Shown here: positions 1-16,433 of the stretch, piece by piece
How the letters are laid out: the number at the start of each line of letters is the position of its first letter
Numbering within the stretch: the first letter of the stretch is position 1
Assembly: GCA_025786725.1 (NCBI GenBank)
Contig: JAHLTZ010000012.1
Location: 496,001 to 560,000, forward strand
DNA length: 64,000 nt
From: Syncephalis fuscata
Lineage: Eukaryota > Zoopagomycota > Zoopagomycetes > Zoopagales > Piptocephalidaceae
Reading direction: 5' to 3'
The notes under the pieces: model-generated
What the model was told of the DNA's origin: nothing
The model's input: the letters and a program-made list of their open reading frames with translations, nothing else
Databases searched by the model: none
Made by a program: the position numbers and the translations under genes

Positions 1-123
1 TAATAAACGTGGTTATATAGGTCGACCTGCTTTAAAAGAAGGGCATTTTCAAAATTCCTTTTAAAAGAAAGAAAATAAAAGAGTGTATGAGTCAGGGTGA
101 ATACAGTTTATTGATACTGCCAC

Positions 124-297
124 TTAAGCGCCCACCACGTCAAGTTGATAAGTATTTTCATCTAGAATGCGGTCCAGTTCGGCCGTACCATTTCAACACT
201 GCTCGCATCGACAAATACGTGTGTCTCGTCCAGATCTTCAATAATAAATCGTCTACTCTCATTAATATGTAGAATGATCTGTTTAACAGTGGCGTCG
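124..297 (-). CDS. TFB5: TFIIH subunit TFB5 / GTF2H5-like, main exon (N-terminus unresolved)
   Basis: TFB5 is the smallest TFIIH core subunit; it stabilises p52 and stimulates XPB in nucleotide excision repair and transcription. The minus strand reads DATVKQIILHINESRRF, then FIIEDLDETHVFVDA, then ELDRILDENTYQL and a TAA at 124-126. The family has the same order: a D-x-x-x-K-Q helix, the I-x-[DE]-[LI]-D-[DE]-T-H-V/L-F/L-V strand, then a helical tail with ELxRxLxxN. One base is missing near 180-186 (after VEMVR), shifting frame by -1. The exon begins after an AG at 298-299. A GTAAGT donor at 384-389 directly follows an ATG at 390-392, so the start codon may sit alone in its exon. I could not fit the short segment between ATG and DATVKQ, so the N-terminus is open. 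Confidence 0.72.
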
Positions 298-392
298 CTA
301 GTTATTTGTCGTCGTTGTCAAGAACAGTATAAACGCGTCATTACTAAGCAATACAGCCAACGGCCGTTATTCCTGCTTATTCTACTTACCAT

Positions 393-920
393 TGAATAAG
401 TACACCTATATTAATATAAGTATATTTATAGTATTCTGTACTAATACGCACCTCGAATTGCTTTCACCATATTGTGTGTATATTTGTATTAATAATCCTT
501 GTGACAATAAAGATATGGATGCAAAGTGTAATGCATTCCCGGTCCTTAATTCACTCGTTGGGGCAGTGTACAACCAGCCAATAAGGCTTTTTTACAGATA
601 TCGCTGCTAATGACCCGTCTATCAGCAATAACTGTATATGACACGTGTTTCAATTTATTGTAAACTGCCATTTCCATTATCACGTCATGTTCGGTCCGTG
701 GGAGAAGCGAGATGACCCAACGTAGACTTAAATATAAATGCATCGAACATATAAGACTTTTTGTCTACCCTCACCACCACCGCTACAGCCTCTTCTTTTT
801 CTCGCTTCGGCTTTTAAGATCTCTGTCGTTGGACCTATTTCTTTGTCTTTCAACACCCGTTTACACCGTTTGTGTATTTGATTCGTATACGTGTGTGTGT
901 TTATCTACGATCTATTAGCG
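393..920. other. Intergenic region between TFB5 and SAHH (divergent promoters)
   Basis: No convincing gene is seen. The short open frames have no recognisable composition. The pyrimidine-rich stretch at about 785-860 (TCTTCTTTTTCTCG and similar) lies just upstream of the SAHH start and looks like its core promoter or 5' leader. TFB5 and SAHH point away from each other, so this interval should hold both promoters. Confidence 0.4.
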
Positions 921-2374
<1,454 letters not shown>

Positions 2375-2497
2375 TCTAAAATGTTTTTTTCCTGAATAAA
2401 ATTAAAACGTTAGGAAGATTAATACAAAATTAATCGTGTTATTTAACATTAACACTATTCATTGTTCATGTAATCATTTGTTCATATAATAGTATTT

Positions 2498-4122
2498 TTA
2501 TTTTATTTTTAAAATTTGTTGTAAATCACGTCTTGATAATAATTCAATTGTATCAAGCGATAATCCCATTTCTACTGTATCATCATTTGATTCAGACGTC
2601 GATGATCTACCAAATATTTCACCTAGTAATCCATGCCATAATACTGGCACTAGTAAATAGATATAATAAGCTACCACGACGGATTTAATATGCACTGCTC
2701 CTTCTTCTTTATCGGTAATGGTCGCTGTTTTCTCATACTCTAATAATCTATCCATCATAATAGTAGCCCATTGGTTGAATGACTGTCTTAATGTAATTGC
2801 TAATGGTAGAGCAATAGGTGTGGGTGCATACCAACGTAAATCATTATACAATTGCATAAAGTATTAAATAAACGAGCCCAAATAGGTACATTTAATAGAT
2901 CGCTGGGTGGTCCATCCATTGAATCGATTACTTTCCAATAGCCCGTAGGTATCAGCTTATCATTTAATAAATGATGGTCGCTGTTATTGTCCTTAATACG
3001 CGGTATCCAGTCAAATCCTTTCTGTAACTCATCACTATAACTATTGGTAATCGTGTTAATACGAGTAGTGGCCATCATTGTATATCGTTCATGTAAAGTA
3101 GATTCAATCATTGGTAATGGATCGGCACCATATCTACCAAGCGACGTTCCTACGTGTAATAATAATGAATATAATTTAGCAATAGATGCCAAATCATTTA
3201 TATAATGAAGATGTCCCATAATAATATCTAATACTTGACGGGCCAAATAAGTAGCAGCTATCGCCTTTCCATCCATAGTCATTATTGATGTCTCATTACC
3301 AGTATCATTAGATCGTGTACCTAGTAGTACTTGTAATTGTCGATGTAGATCAGGTACTGTTTCACGAATAGTATCTAAATATTGAGATAGTTCATTAAAA
3401 CTACGTTCCATTATTAATGGTTCCATATTAATGTTATTATCTGTTGTTGTTGTTGTTGTTGTCATTGCTGTAGGAGATACAGTAATTAACGCCTTATTTA
3501 TCGTTTGTATATTAGGATGACGCGCAAGTACAACCAATTGCCATGATCTTAAACGAGCCTTAATTAATATAGCGGCCAATTGAATAGGTACCGGTACCGA
3601 ATCAATTAGTATATCATTAATAGGCTGTAAAGACCATAGTCTTCTTAAACGACCCAGTAATCGAGCCAGTTCCGGTAAAGAAGCCTCTCCCGTTAAACGT
3701 ATTAATAATTGTTGTGTTAATTCATTATGAATTAGTCGATTTACTTGTTCATATATATTACTGGCTAATTCTGTATATTCAACACGATTCTCTATAGTGT
3801 TTACATTTAACTGTTGTTGCCAATATCGACACTGATCCCATAGAGCAAGTGCCTCATCCCATTGTTCATTTTTAATAAGCAAATCAATAGTTTGTGGTAT
3901 TTCAAGCCATTGAGAGATATCATCTAAATGGTTTAGAGCCAGCAGAGGACCTTGTCGTTCACTTTCATAGACGGATAGAGTTGGCTTTAACTGATCAAGT
4001 TGCTCTTTAGCTCCTTCACAATGAGTGTCAAATTCAGTTAGTAGACTACGTAGTTGATAAAAAACAGTATTCATTGATTCATTGTTATTAGTACCAGTAT
4101 CAATATGACTATCAGAGGCCAT
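2498..4122 (-). CDS. COG8: Conserved oligomeric Golgi complex subunit 8 (COG8/Dor1 family)
   Basis: COG8 belongs to lobe B of the COG tether, which acts in retrograde vesicle traffic at the Golgi. The long N-terminal frame (4122 to about 2858) contains DDISQWLEIPQTIDLLIKN, LPELARLLGRLRRLW and LLLHVGTSLGRYGADPLP. These match the Dor1 pattern of an LLE(I/L)PQLMD helix, a central LRR-like helix pair, and C-x-(Y/H)-x-G-x-S-x-x-R-x-GAD. The C-terminal part (YNDLRWYAPTPIAL onward to 2498) lies in the next frame. It aligns with the family's FNELRxxAP helix, so the gene is one protein broken by a single missing base in the AAA run at 2858-2860. The corrected length is about 555 aa, near the family norm. 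The start at 4122 is the first ATG, 53 nt from the DAD3 stop. Confidence 0.82.
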
Positions 4123-4174
4123 AGTTGTTAGAAATGAATAGAGAAACGCAATAGTTTATCAAAAGTAAAAGAGA

Positions 4175-4545
4175 TTACAGAAAAGCTGGTCGATTGGTGG
4201 TAGAGGGATTGTAGTGACCAGCCGTGGTACTCGTAGACGTAATCGCATTCAAGTTACTACTAGACGGGATATCCTCCTTAACAATAGCATAAACAGACGC
4301 TTTAAACAATGTATAGACAGACCGAATTTACGTTCAATCTCTCGTAATTTGTCAGTTAATAAAGTAACTTGTTGTGTATTCATACTGGCTACCACTGTAT
4401 TCATCTTTATACAGACCATTTATATTAATACACGTTCAATACAACTGTAGAATAAAGTAAGACTTGCCTCTTCAGCTGCCAGGGCTAGTTGTTCGTACTC
4501 TTTAAGTACATCCTCTCTTAACACGTTTGTTGCTTCTGTCGCCAT
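4175..4545 (-). CDS. DAD3: DASH/Dam1 complex subunit DAD3, 2 exons with a GC-AG intron
   Basis: DAD3 is a small coiled-coil subunit of the DASH ring that couples kinetochores to microtubules. Exon 1 (4468-4545) reads MATEATNVLREDVLKEYEQL. Exon 2 (4175-4404) reads LLTDKLREIERKFGL, then VYTLFKASVYAIVKEDIP. The (R/L)-x-x-E-R-K-(M/F)-(G/A)-L-V-x-T-L-F-K-(A/S)-S-V segment is the family signature. Exon 1 ends GAG|GCAAGT, so the intron uses a GC donor and an AAAG acceptor. Exon 2 is 230 nt, one short of a codon multiple. The break lies at about 4310-4322, between KFGL and VYTLF, and adding one base gives a complete 102 aa protein. DASH is almost confined to fungi, which makes this a useful taxonomic marker. 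Confidence 0.82.
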
Positions 4546-4874
4546 TGATCTCTACTACTACTACTACTACTACTATTGGTACAGTATAGTATGCCTATTA
4601 TGGTAGAAGAAAAAGAATAGTTTTACTTTGTGTAGGATCTTGTGGATTAAGTCACAAGACACACACGCGATATCTTTACTTTACCCTTTCATCCTATAAC
4701 AAATAACTAATTACTATTTAATATAGACGGTGACAATAACTACCATAATTACAAGTGTCTTTTGTCTATCACATCTACGGTTGTCGTCACTCTTTCTTTC
4801 GTCTTTCCTATTGCTCATTTTGTTTATTCATAGCCTATTGCCCATCTACTTGCTTTTACTACACTTTTATTACG

Positions 4875-5508
4875 ATGGCTGGTCGTAATTTGATTGCGGT
4901 TATTGGTGATGAGGTATGTGTACATAGATAGATAGATAGAGTAGTATATAGAGTAGTATATAGAGTATACTTATCGATATCTATTCAATAGGATACGGTC
5001 ACTGGGTTGTTACTAGCGGGTATTGGTCATGTTGATACGCAACAGCGTAGTAACTTTTTTATCGTTGACGCAAGTAAGTAGTTAGTTATTAGTATTTATA
5101 AATAGTTAAATAATAACTACTTTTTATTATAGAAACACCGGCAGCCAAGGTAGAAGAAACATTTCAAGAGTATAAACTTCGTAAAGATATTGCCATTATC
5201 CTTATTAACCAACATGTAAGCTATATCATTATTATTATTATTATTAGTAGATGAATAAATGGCTAATTGATTAAATCATAGGTCGCTGAAACAATTCGGC
5301 CATTGATTGAGGCACACAATGAAGCGTATCCAGCTCTATTGGAAATTCCATCGAAAGATCATCCTTATGGTAAGTAGTTATAGATATTAATAGATAGAAT
5401 GACTAATCAATTCAATTATAATATATAACATACATATATATATATTTATATATAGATCCATCAAAGGATTCAGTGCTAAAGCGAGTTCAAAAGCTATTTG
5501 GAGAATAA
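4875..5508 (+). CDS. VMA7: V-type proton ATPase subunit F, 5 exons
   Basis: Subunit F is a small part of the central rotor of the V1 sector of the vacuolar proton pump. Exons are 4875-4913, 4992-5073, 5133-5215, 5282-5369 and 5456-5508; together they are 345 nt, giving 114 aa (yeast Vma7 is 118). Motifs are [20 protein letters not shown], then FIVDAKT, EETFQEY, ILINQHVAETIRP, and the C-terminal tail [12 protein letters not shown]. All introns are GT-AG and 59-86 nt long. The frame is intact across every junction. Confidence 0.95.
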
Positions 5509-5731
5509 GAGTCAATTCGTTTATTAACTCAGTATTGAAATATACGCATTCGTTAGCCTGCTTATTCCTTTTCTTCTTCCATGTAATTTGGATTCTTTTG
5601 TAATACCACAAATCCTTCGAGATCTGGTGTAAGAGAAAGATCTATTATAGAGTACAAGGGAAAGGGAGAGAGTTAAGATAATAACATATAATAATATATG
5701 ACAGTGTATAATAGTATATAAATACTACTCG

Positions 5732-9473
<3,742 letters not shown>

Positions 9474-9690
9474 GATCAAAAGCTTTACAGTAGATGTGGT
9501 AGTAGATTTAAACGGAATGCACACTTGGATGGAAGACTAGTAGTAACACTCATCACGACGTCTCCTCATCCACCAAGTTGCGTCAGCGAGTCACGTGATT
9601 TTTATATTGTATCTTGACACTGGTTGAACTGTATATCTACAACTTATTCTTATTCTACACCACCACACAAGTCACACTCTACTACTACCG

Positions 9691-9721
<31 letters not shown>

Positions 9722-9724
9722 ATT

Positions 9725-10245
9725 ATGGCGCAATACTATGAACATTATCGACAAAGTACGCTAGGTAATACACTTACCGAAACACTTGACGAGTTGATCG
9801 AGGCTGGTCATCTTACACCGCAACTAGCGATGCGTGTACTTAGTCAGGTAGGCACCAATCAGTATTGATCGATCTGAATAGCAAATATAAATATATGTGC
9901 GTGTTATTTATTTAATATACTACAGTTTGATAAAAGTATGGCCGAAGCACTTGGTAACAGTGTCCGTAATCGTGTTGGATTCAAGGTAAATTGTGCATCT
10001 ATATTTACTATGTTGTAGTATAACAAGTACTAATATACTTGTACAATAGGGTCATCTTCATACTACAAGTAGGTCATTAGAACAGTAGCTATTCTCTATG
10101 TATTAATAGTATATTATATAGTTTTTGCGATGATGTATGGACATTTACAGTTGAACAACCAGTATTCCGATTTGATCACGAAACAGTGGGCACGAAGAAG
10201 GTCAAGATTGTTGCTTGTAACGGCAAAAAGCCAGGCGAAGTGTAG
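9725..10245 (+). CDS. TOA2: Transcription initiation factor IIA gamma (small) subunit
   Basis: The TFIIA small subunit stabilises TBP on the TATA box as a heterodimer with the alpha/beta subunit. Exon 1 (9725-9847) reads [20 protein letters not shown] and [12 protein letters not shown]. Exon 2 (9926-9985) reads [20 protein letters not shown]. Later exons read GHLHT, then [12 protein letters not shown] and [15 protein letters not shown]. The helix bundle followed by a beta-barrel with C-D-(D/N)-V-W-T-F is diagnostic, and the corrected length of about 108 aa is typical. The third exon (from about 10051) needs one extra base near 10061-10066 (CATACTACAA read as His-Thr-Tyr-Asn) to join FCDDVW in frame. 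This is another single missing base. RPN1 is transcribed divergently 252 nt away. Confidence 0.92.
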
Positions 10246-10362
10246 ATTATCCACTTAAGCCAGTACTTATAATATTAAGCATAAATAGTGACAACAATAA
10301 CCATAAATAAATACATTTCTTAGTTATGCACTTATTAAATGTCTATTGTGACTAAGTAGTAA

Positions 10363-10568
10363 CTAAGAGGGTTGTCCACTAGACTTGGCAGTAGTATTGT
10401 TCTGAACTCTTTCTTCATATGTATATTCACGTAGACGATCACGTTCACGACGTGCTGTTTAATAGACGAACGTACATAGACACCAAGCATAATAGCCATA
10501 GTGAATGCGGCTAAAGGGGCAACCCAACGTCGTGGATGTAAATGAGCTTGTGGTGGCAGTAAAGTCAT
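10363..10568 (-). CDS. Small single-membrane-span protein, function unknown
   Basis: I do not recognise this protein. The first frame gives MTLLPPQAHLHPRRWVAP followed by a hydrophobic helix (LAAFTMAIMLGVYV) and RSSIK. At the TTT run 10458-10460 one base appears to be missing. The next frame then continues as a charged tail (ARRERDRLREYTYEERV, then NNTTAKSSGQPS) ending at 10363-10365. Together this is about 68 aa: a short N-terminus, one membrane span and a basic/acidic helix. That is the shape of small mitochondrial inner-membrane assembly factors, but the role is a guess. The convergent TFIIA-gamma gene ends 117 nt away. Confidence 0.55.
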
Positions 10569-10763
10569 TGTAAAGTTGTAAAGTTGTAAAGTGAAAAGAA
10601 TAAAATATAATTCATATTCATATTCATATATTAATATTACGTTATTATTATTTATTCGTGGGCCACTCTGTTATTATTTCTATCTGGCAGAGTTGGCCAA
10701 ACATTTATCTATCTATCTATCTATCTATTGTGAATTACTATTACTATACTATTATTGAAGGTA

Positions 10764-11760
10764 ATGCAGAGCAAGTATACCAATATTCGGAAACGTTCGA
10801 TATCCGACGAAGATAGTGAAAGTAAACGTCAATGTCGAGGACCTGAACCTTGTAATTCAGAATTTGAATAGTAAGTAGTGAAATAAAGGTTATATTATAC
10901 TAAATATAAATACTTTGGAATACTTCTACTTCAGTTATGCACCAGTTAAAGTAAATAAAGAATAGCTTGTAGAATAGCTACTAATAGTATATTAGTTCTC
11001 CGAGTTACGCTGTCAACGGTGGTTTGATCAATATACAGGTAATTAGTCTAATTATATCAATTATAACAGTATTTATCGATGAAATATAGATGGTACACAA
11101 CAAACACAGTTACAGCCCCAACAAGTAGAAGTGTTTTATGCCGATATTGGTATTACAGTTGATAGTGTAAGTTAAGGTTGATTTAATATAATAGAGTTTA
11201 TTCATGTATTATAATGTTATAAAGGTGGATATGCTATTATTATCATGGAAATTGACTGCTGCAACCATGGGTAATGATGATTAGTATGGGAGGTTATTCT
11301 ATTAACTATCTATTGTATAGGTTATATTACAAAAGAGGAATGGATGAGAGGACTTGCTTCATTAGAGTAAGATAATGGCAATTAATAGATATTATATAGA
11401 ATAATAAGTATTGATATGAATATATATATATGTATGTATGTATGTATATATAATTAGAGCCGATAACAGTGTTCAATTGAATCAACAACTACAGTGTTTA
11501 AAACACAAAGTATTTAATGAACATGAACAATTTAAACAATTTTACAGTTACATATTTAAGTTTATTCGTGAACCGGGTAAACGTTACGTTGAAGTTAATG
11601 TACATATATACAGTTGTATTGTATTATAGTTGACAATATGGTTTATAGGTGGTTACTACAATATTACATCTTATATTTGATTATCATACACCGCATATTC
11701 GTTCACTTATTCAATTTCTCAATGTAAATATCGTTAGCTTTAATGTTTATAGTAATAGCT

Positions 11761-11792
<32 letters not shown>

Positions 11793-12008
11793 TATATTAG
11801 GAGAAACAAACAGTTAAAGTAATTAATCAGGATCAATGGAATACTATTCTACCATTTATTTGTTCAATATCCGAGGATTTTACTAATTATCATACAAATG
11901 ATGCATGTAAGCCATTATCCTATTATTAAACCTTTTAATTAATTAATTTAAATAATAGGGCCTGTATTATTAGATGAATATGTCATGTGGCAATTAAAAA
12001 ATAAATAG
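10764..12008 (+). CDS. DCN1-like cullin neddylation factor (PONY domain)
   Basis: DCN1-like proteins act as scaffold E3s that help transfer NEDD8 to cullins. The N-terminus MQSKYTNIRKRSISDEDSES is basic and probably disordered. Next come FSELRCQRWFDQYT, VEVFYADIGI, MLLLSWKLTAATMGYITKEE, WMRGLASLEA, KVINQDQWNTILPF and, at the C-terminus, WPVLLDEYVMWQLKNK. The last two carry the cullin-binding residues of the PONY domain. I trace about nine exons with GT-AG introns; the intron before the EKQTVKVI exon contains a TA dinucleotide run at 11761-11787. The order matches human DCUN1D4/5. The stop (12006-12008) is 4 nt from the stop of the convergent WD40 gene. Confidence 0.9.
11761..11787. repeat. 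TA dinucleotide tract within an intron
   Basis: Uninterrupted (TA)13 plus one base in the intron just before the EKQTVKVI exon of the DCN1-like gene. Confidence 0.9.
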
Positions 12009-12012
12009 TTAA

Positions 12013-13917
12013 TTAAGTAAATCCAGAAATGGGCGCCATTTGCCATATGACTAAACGATTATCGATCCTGTTTTCTTCATTTACGGTTGATGGCACAACA
12101 TCGTCATTATCACTATCATTCTCTTCTAGATCTAATGGAAACTTTCTTTGTCCTGAACAACTAGCCAGTATAGAAGTATGATATATAGGATGAAATTCTG
12201 TTGCTGAACAAATATCTATGTATTTTTATGAATACGCTATATTAGTGTATATAAATGTGACGATACCTTGATGAAGTGCTGCCCAATGAGTAGAGAAAGA
12301 AGATGAATCTTCAATTGAAGATGTTTTAGTTTGAATATCAAATATTGTAATACCGCCATTCTATTAAAATAATTAGATAGTATATCAATAGTAACAAAAG
12401 CAATAACAACAATAATAACAATAATAATAAATTTACCTGATCTCCTGTTACTAATCTATGACCCAATGGATCTATATCAAAGGTTAATCGCTGATTTGTA
12501 GTGTGTTCTCGTTCTAAACGATGCAATATAGATCCAGTTTGTCGAACATCCCAGCCTAGAATGGCATTTTGTTTACGAGAGGTTGAATACAAATAATTGC
12601 CATCAGGTGTAAATTTAACCTTTTGTCCATTTAGTTATTAATCTAGCAAGTCATCTATCTTACTTGAGTGATACCCGCATCAGATCCAGCGAGGGTGTAG
12701 ATTAATTGCTGATCTTGTTCTGTATACAGTCCAATGGTGCCTGTAAATGAACTGGCAGCGTATAGACCAGATCGGTCTGGGTTAAAAGCTAAACTTGATA
12801 TTAATCCTATATTATATTAGTTAGTAGATCGATAGATACAGTATATATATAATGTATATTACCTTTTTGTCCTTTTTTACTGTATCGAGATGGTGTTGTA
12901 GGATATTTGACAGATTGACTGCCAGGTCGATCTATATAAAATGCTTCAATCATATTCTCATAACCAGCGTATATTCTAGTAGTAGGTTGGTTAGAGTATT
13001 AGTTAGATAAAGTAACTACTTACCGAGACCCGTCAAGATTAAATGTTAGTGCAGTAGGACCAATAAAGCGTTCTTGGTGATCTATAATTGGATAAGAGGC
13101 CCGTAACTAGATTATGGTTATTATTGGCGCTTATTATAGTAGATTGAGTTACTTACATGGCCTGTAAAAGCATCCCATAGCTGTATTGGATGATCTTTGG
13201 TAGATGTAACAAAACAACATGATGCAGGATCTTTTACATTTTAATAAGTTGATGATGTAAATAGTATTAACTAGTATCATTACCTTGACTAGACATTCGG
13301 GGATACCAACAGGCATCATACATTATATCGCCTGATGCAACACGTAATGCTGGCGATAATAGTTGATCTAGTTAATCAATTACTTGATCATCAAGCTATC
13401 TATTACTATCCATTCTACCTTTAACTTACCAGAATCAGTATTTAATGCTTCTAACGGACTATAGACAATAGAATGGTAGTAGTAATGATATGTACAACAG
13501 TAAATGATACAAGATTACTTATTAATTCAAAGGATACAAATTAAATAAGCGTACAACATTATCATTATTAATCGTTAGTAAACAACTTCCATCAGGCGCC
13601 CTTAATGTATTAATTCAGCGCGTTATTAATTATCAATAAACATCAGCTACTCTTATTAATTACCAATGAAGCGTTTTAAAAAAGTTATTTTCTTTTTCTA
13701 ATGGACCACAATACTTTATTTGATCCATTTCTTGATGTAATGTGTCGCCAATGGTTTGTGAATAAACTGCTTGCGTAGAAGCAATACATTGTGGTCGAGG
13801 CAGTTCACTACACGGTCTATTCTGAATATCATTATTACCGCTAAGCGTAGTATATTCAGGTACATTTTGTTCCATAAGTGCGGCTTCGTCAGTTGCTATT
13901 TGCAAAGTGGAATCCAT
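12013..13917 (-). CDS. WRAP53/TCAB1-like WD40 repeat protein
   Basis: In animals this family binds CAB-box RNAs (telomerase RNA, scaRNAs) and brings them to Cajal bodies. The start at 13917 gives MDSTLQIATDEAALMEQNVP; an upstream start at 14004 would leave only 38 nt to LAMTOR5. Conserved pieces on the minus strand are FFKTLHWAPDGSCLL, the blade sequence NAILGWDVRQTGSILHRLER, and TTNQRLTFDIDPLGHRLVTG. The last matches the family's TTNQR-I/L-x-F-D-L/I-D-P-x-G signature, which separates it from generic WD40 proteins. It is split over about ten small exons and ends IWQMAPISGFT. Whether the fungal copy acts on telomerase RNA cannot be told from sequence. The promoter is shared with LAMTOR5. Confidence 0.78.
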
Positions 13918-14042
13918 CAGTAACAAGTGGTTGGTGGTTATAGAAGCCAGGGGGACAAAGGAATGGCAGTCTTTTCTTTTCTTTATTACTTCGTTAGCTA
14001 TCACTTTATTCGTATTTCGTATAACTAAGCGACTACATCATA

Positions 14043-14504
14043 ATGGACACTAGTCTACAAAACTTGCTGGATTCCATGTAAGTAGACAATAAAGCGATAA
14101 ACTAAACTAATTAATAGCTATAGTATGCAAGAAGAAGGAGTCAAAGGCGTGCTAGTAACGGACGAGCAAGGATTATGTTTGGCCAGTAAGTGTTTAGTAC
14201 AGCGTCAATTTATACGAAGATGCAAGGCTAATCAACATTATATAGCGCGAGGAATAGCCTCAGTTGAAGCGGCAAGTTTTATTGCTGCTATTTCCGACCG
14301 TGCCGCAGAATTGTCAAGAGCCACGATAGATACAAATGATAGCTCAAATAATACACAGCCAACAATTCGTATTGAAGCCGGCAATAATACGTATCCTTTT
14401 TCACGAATGATTACTATACGATTATGACAGTATTTATCTTTAATTTACATAGATCCATATATATCCGCTCACATGGCACCTATACACTAGCTATTTATCG
14501 TTAA
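14043..14504 (+). CDS. LAMTOR5: Ragulator subunit LAMTOR5 (HBXIP-like), 4 exons
   Basis: LAMTOR5 is a roadblock-fold subunit of the Ragulator complex that anchors Rag GTPases to the lysosome/vacuole and supports TORC1 activation. Exons are 14043-14077, 14124-14185, 14246-14390 and 14453-14504, 294 nt in total, giving 97 aa (human is 91). Motifs are MDTSLQNLLDS, GVKGVLVTDEQGLCLA, RGIASVEAASFIAAI and the final strand IYIRSHGTYTLAIYR. The order G-V-L-x-T-D-x-x-G-L-x-L ... I-x-I-x-x-H-x-x-x-T-x-A matches the family. The last intron was placed because reading through it would lose the closing beta strand. The frame is intact. The stop lies 7 nt from the stop of the convergent CFAP20. Confidence 0.88.
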
Positions 14505-14511
14505 TGGTCTA

Positions 14512-15370
14512 TTAAGTGATATATTCATGATACAGTAATAAATAGTATATATTATTGTTATCATTGTTATTGCTATTAAGACGCTTATCTTTTTGATATA
14601 ATTTAAATTCTGGTGGCAATTGATCCTCAGCCAGTAGCTGGTCTGTAAAATAAATACGTTTTAGTCGGCAGTTGGCGTGAACACGTATATAATCGCATGC
14701 GTATATGTACTGCCATAAGCACGGCGAACTAGATTAGCTAGATCAATACGCAGTTGATTCCAGTCATCATCTAGCTGTAGTGGCAGTAGACATAGCTCAT
14801 CTGTTATGTGGTCTTTTTTCTAAATAAAATGATTGTAGCTAGTGTTATTTATAATATCAATATATTGATTGTAGATTGTTACCTGGTAGTTGGCCAGTCT
14901 AAAACGACGTGTAGTTCCGCGATTATCGCGTAGACCTACTTCCAGACTAAAGTATTTGCTCATGCTTCTCATAAGCAAAACAACAAATGGCAGTCGGATG
15001 CTTAAGGATTGACCAATCTAGCGGGACACATTATGTAGACAGCTCGACTATCCGACGACCATAGCTGTAATACACGTCCATGGATCATGTCATCGTCAGT
15101 AAATTGAATCGTAGCATCCAAGTCTTCGCTTGAGCAGTTATTAGTGCCATTAGCCTCTGTTACCGATGCAGGTAATGGTGAGGGCGATATGGCTTGCCAA
15201 ATTTCTAAAGGATGTCCTCTATATTTATAATTCAATAGCTAGTCTTGAAGATTGCAATTACAACTTACCCTTCACTATAGAACAGCGAGAGGAATCCAGA
15301 CTGTTTAATTTATAAATAACAGAAGTGTCTCTTAAAGCTATCTACTTACCTGATAAATGTGAGAGAACAT
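14512..15370 (-). CDS. CFAP20: Cilia- and flagella-associated protein 20 (CFAP20/BUG22)
   Basis: CFAP20 is an inner-junction protein of axonemal doublet microtubules, needed for normal ciliary motion. Exon 1 (15350-15370) reads MFSHIYQ. Exon 2 (15269-15300) reads [10 protein letters not shown]. Exon 3 (14883-15218) reads [12 protein letters not shown], then [20 protein letters not shown] and RRFRLANYQ. Exon 4 reads [43 protein letters not shown] and LPPEFKLY. The order matches the family along its whole length. Two single-base gaps break the frame, near 15004-15008 (after RLVNP) and near 14691-14706 (after GSTY). Its presence implies that the organism makes a flagellum or recently did. The C-terminus adds an Asn-rich tail. 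Confidence 0.92.
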
Positions 15371-15444
15371 GCGAAATATAAAAAGTAGACAAAAACTAAG
15401 CTTTGACGAAACTGCTGCTACTTTATTTTCTTTCATTTTTCAAT

Positions 15445-16433
15445 ATGTCGTCACCGGCCCTGACAACGTCTGCATTGGTACCAAAATGTTTATTGGTCGA
15501 TATTGAAGGTACAACTACTTCAATAAGCTTTGTACACGATAAGTTATTTCCGCTGGTACGCGCAGAACTAGCCTCATTCCTGGATGCAGCATGGACGCGA
15601 GCGGATGTTCAAGATAGTGTAGCACTCATTCGCCAACAGGTAATAGCTATGTACGCTATATTATTGGTATACACTGACAGAGTGTCAAGGCAGTAGAAGA
15701 CCATAGTAATGGCCTTTCTGAATGCCCCGTTATTCCTGAGTCTGGCGAGGCAGCTGATATCAAGGAGGCAGTCAAAGCCAATGTGTTATGGCAGATGGAT
15801 AGTGATCGAAAGACCGGTGGATTAAAGCGATTGCAAGGGCAGATATGGCGTAATGCTTACGAGTCAGGCACAGTAAAGGGAGAGTAAGTTGACTAGAACA
15901 TATAGGTAAACCAAATAAATAAATTAATTAAATACGATATAGATTATTCGAAGATGTGTTGCCTGCACTGCATCGATGTCAAGCGTTAAACGTGCCTGTC
16001 TACGTATATTCGTCTGGTAGTGTCGAAGCTCAGAAACTTTTGTTTACCCATTCGGAATATGGTAATCTCCAGCCGGTATGTATATTATAAGTTTTGACAT
16101 TAGCAAGTTCTAAATAGTTTATTTTACAGCTATTTCGGGTAATTTTGATACGACTATTGGCAGTAAGATTGAATCTGCTTCGTATATTGCCATTGCTCAG
16201 CAAATTCAACTGCCCACTAAAGATATTCTGTTTTTAAGCGACAATCCTAAAGGTATAGTGCACAATAATTTAGCTGTTAGCTATCTCACACAGCGTGAAT
16301 AGAAATAAAAGCGGCCAGTGATACAGGAATGCAAACGGCCATTCTGGATCGTCCAGGCAATGCGCCATTAGATGAAATGACGCGCAATAGTTATTTGGTT
16401 TTAAATTCATTTGAGTCATTATTTGTTGTATGA
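15445..16433 (+). CDS. UTR4: Enolase-phosphatase E1 of methionine salvage
   Basis: This HAD-superfamily enzyme enolises and dephosphorylates 2,3-diketo-5-methylthiopentyl-1-phosphate. Exon 1 has the nucleophile motif LLVDIEGTTTSISFVHD. Later exons have QMDSDRKTGGLKRLQGQIWR, VYVYSSGSVEAQKLLF (HAD motif II), GNFDTTIGSKIESASY and ILFLSDNPK (motif IV), then RPGNAPLDE, ending FESLFVV. The first intron starts at about 15641 after ALIRQQ. At the junction near 16080-16131 the frame of LQP does not join that of ISGNFDTTIG, so one base is missing or the splice boundary is misplaced. SAHH at the other end of this block belongs to the linked methylation/methionine cycle, but the distance argues against co-regulation. 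Confidence 0.92.
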
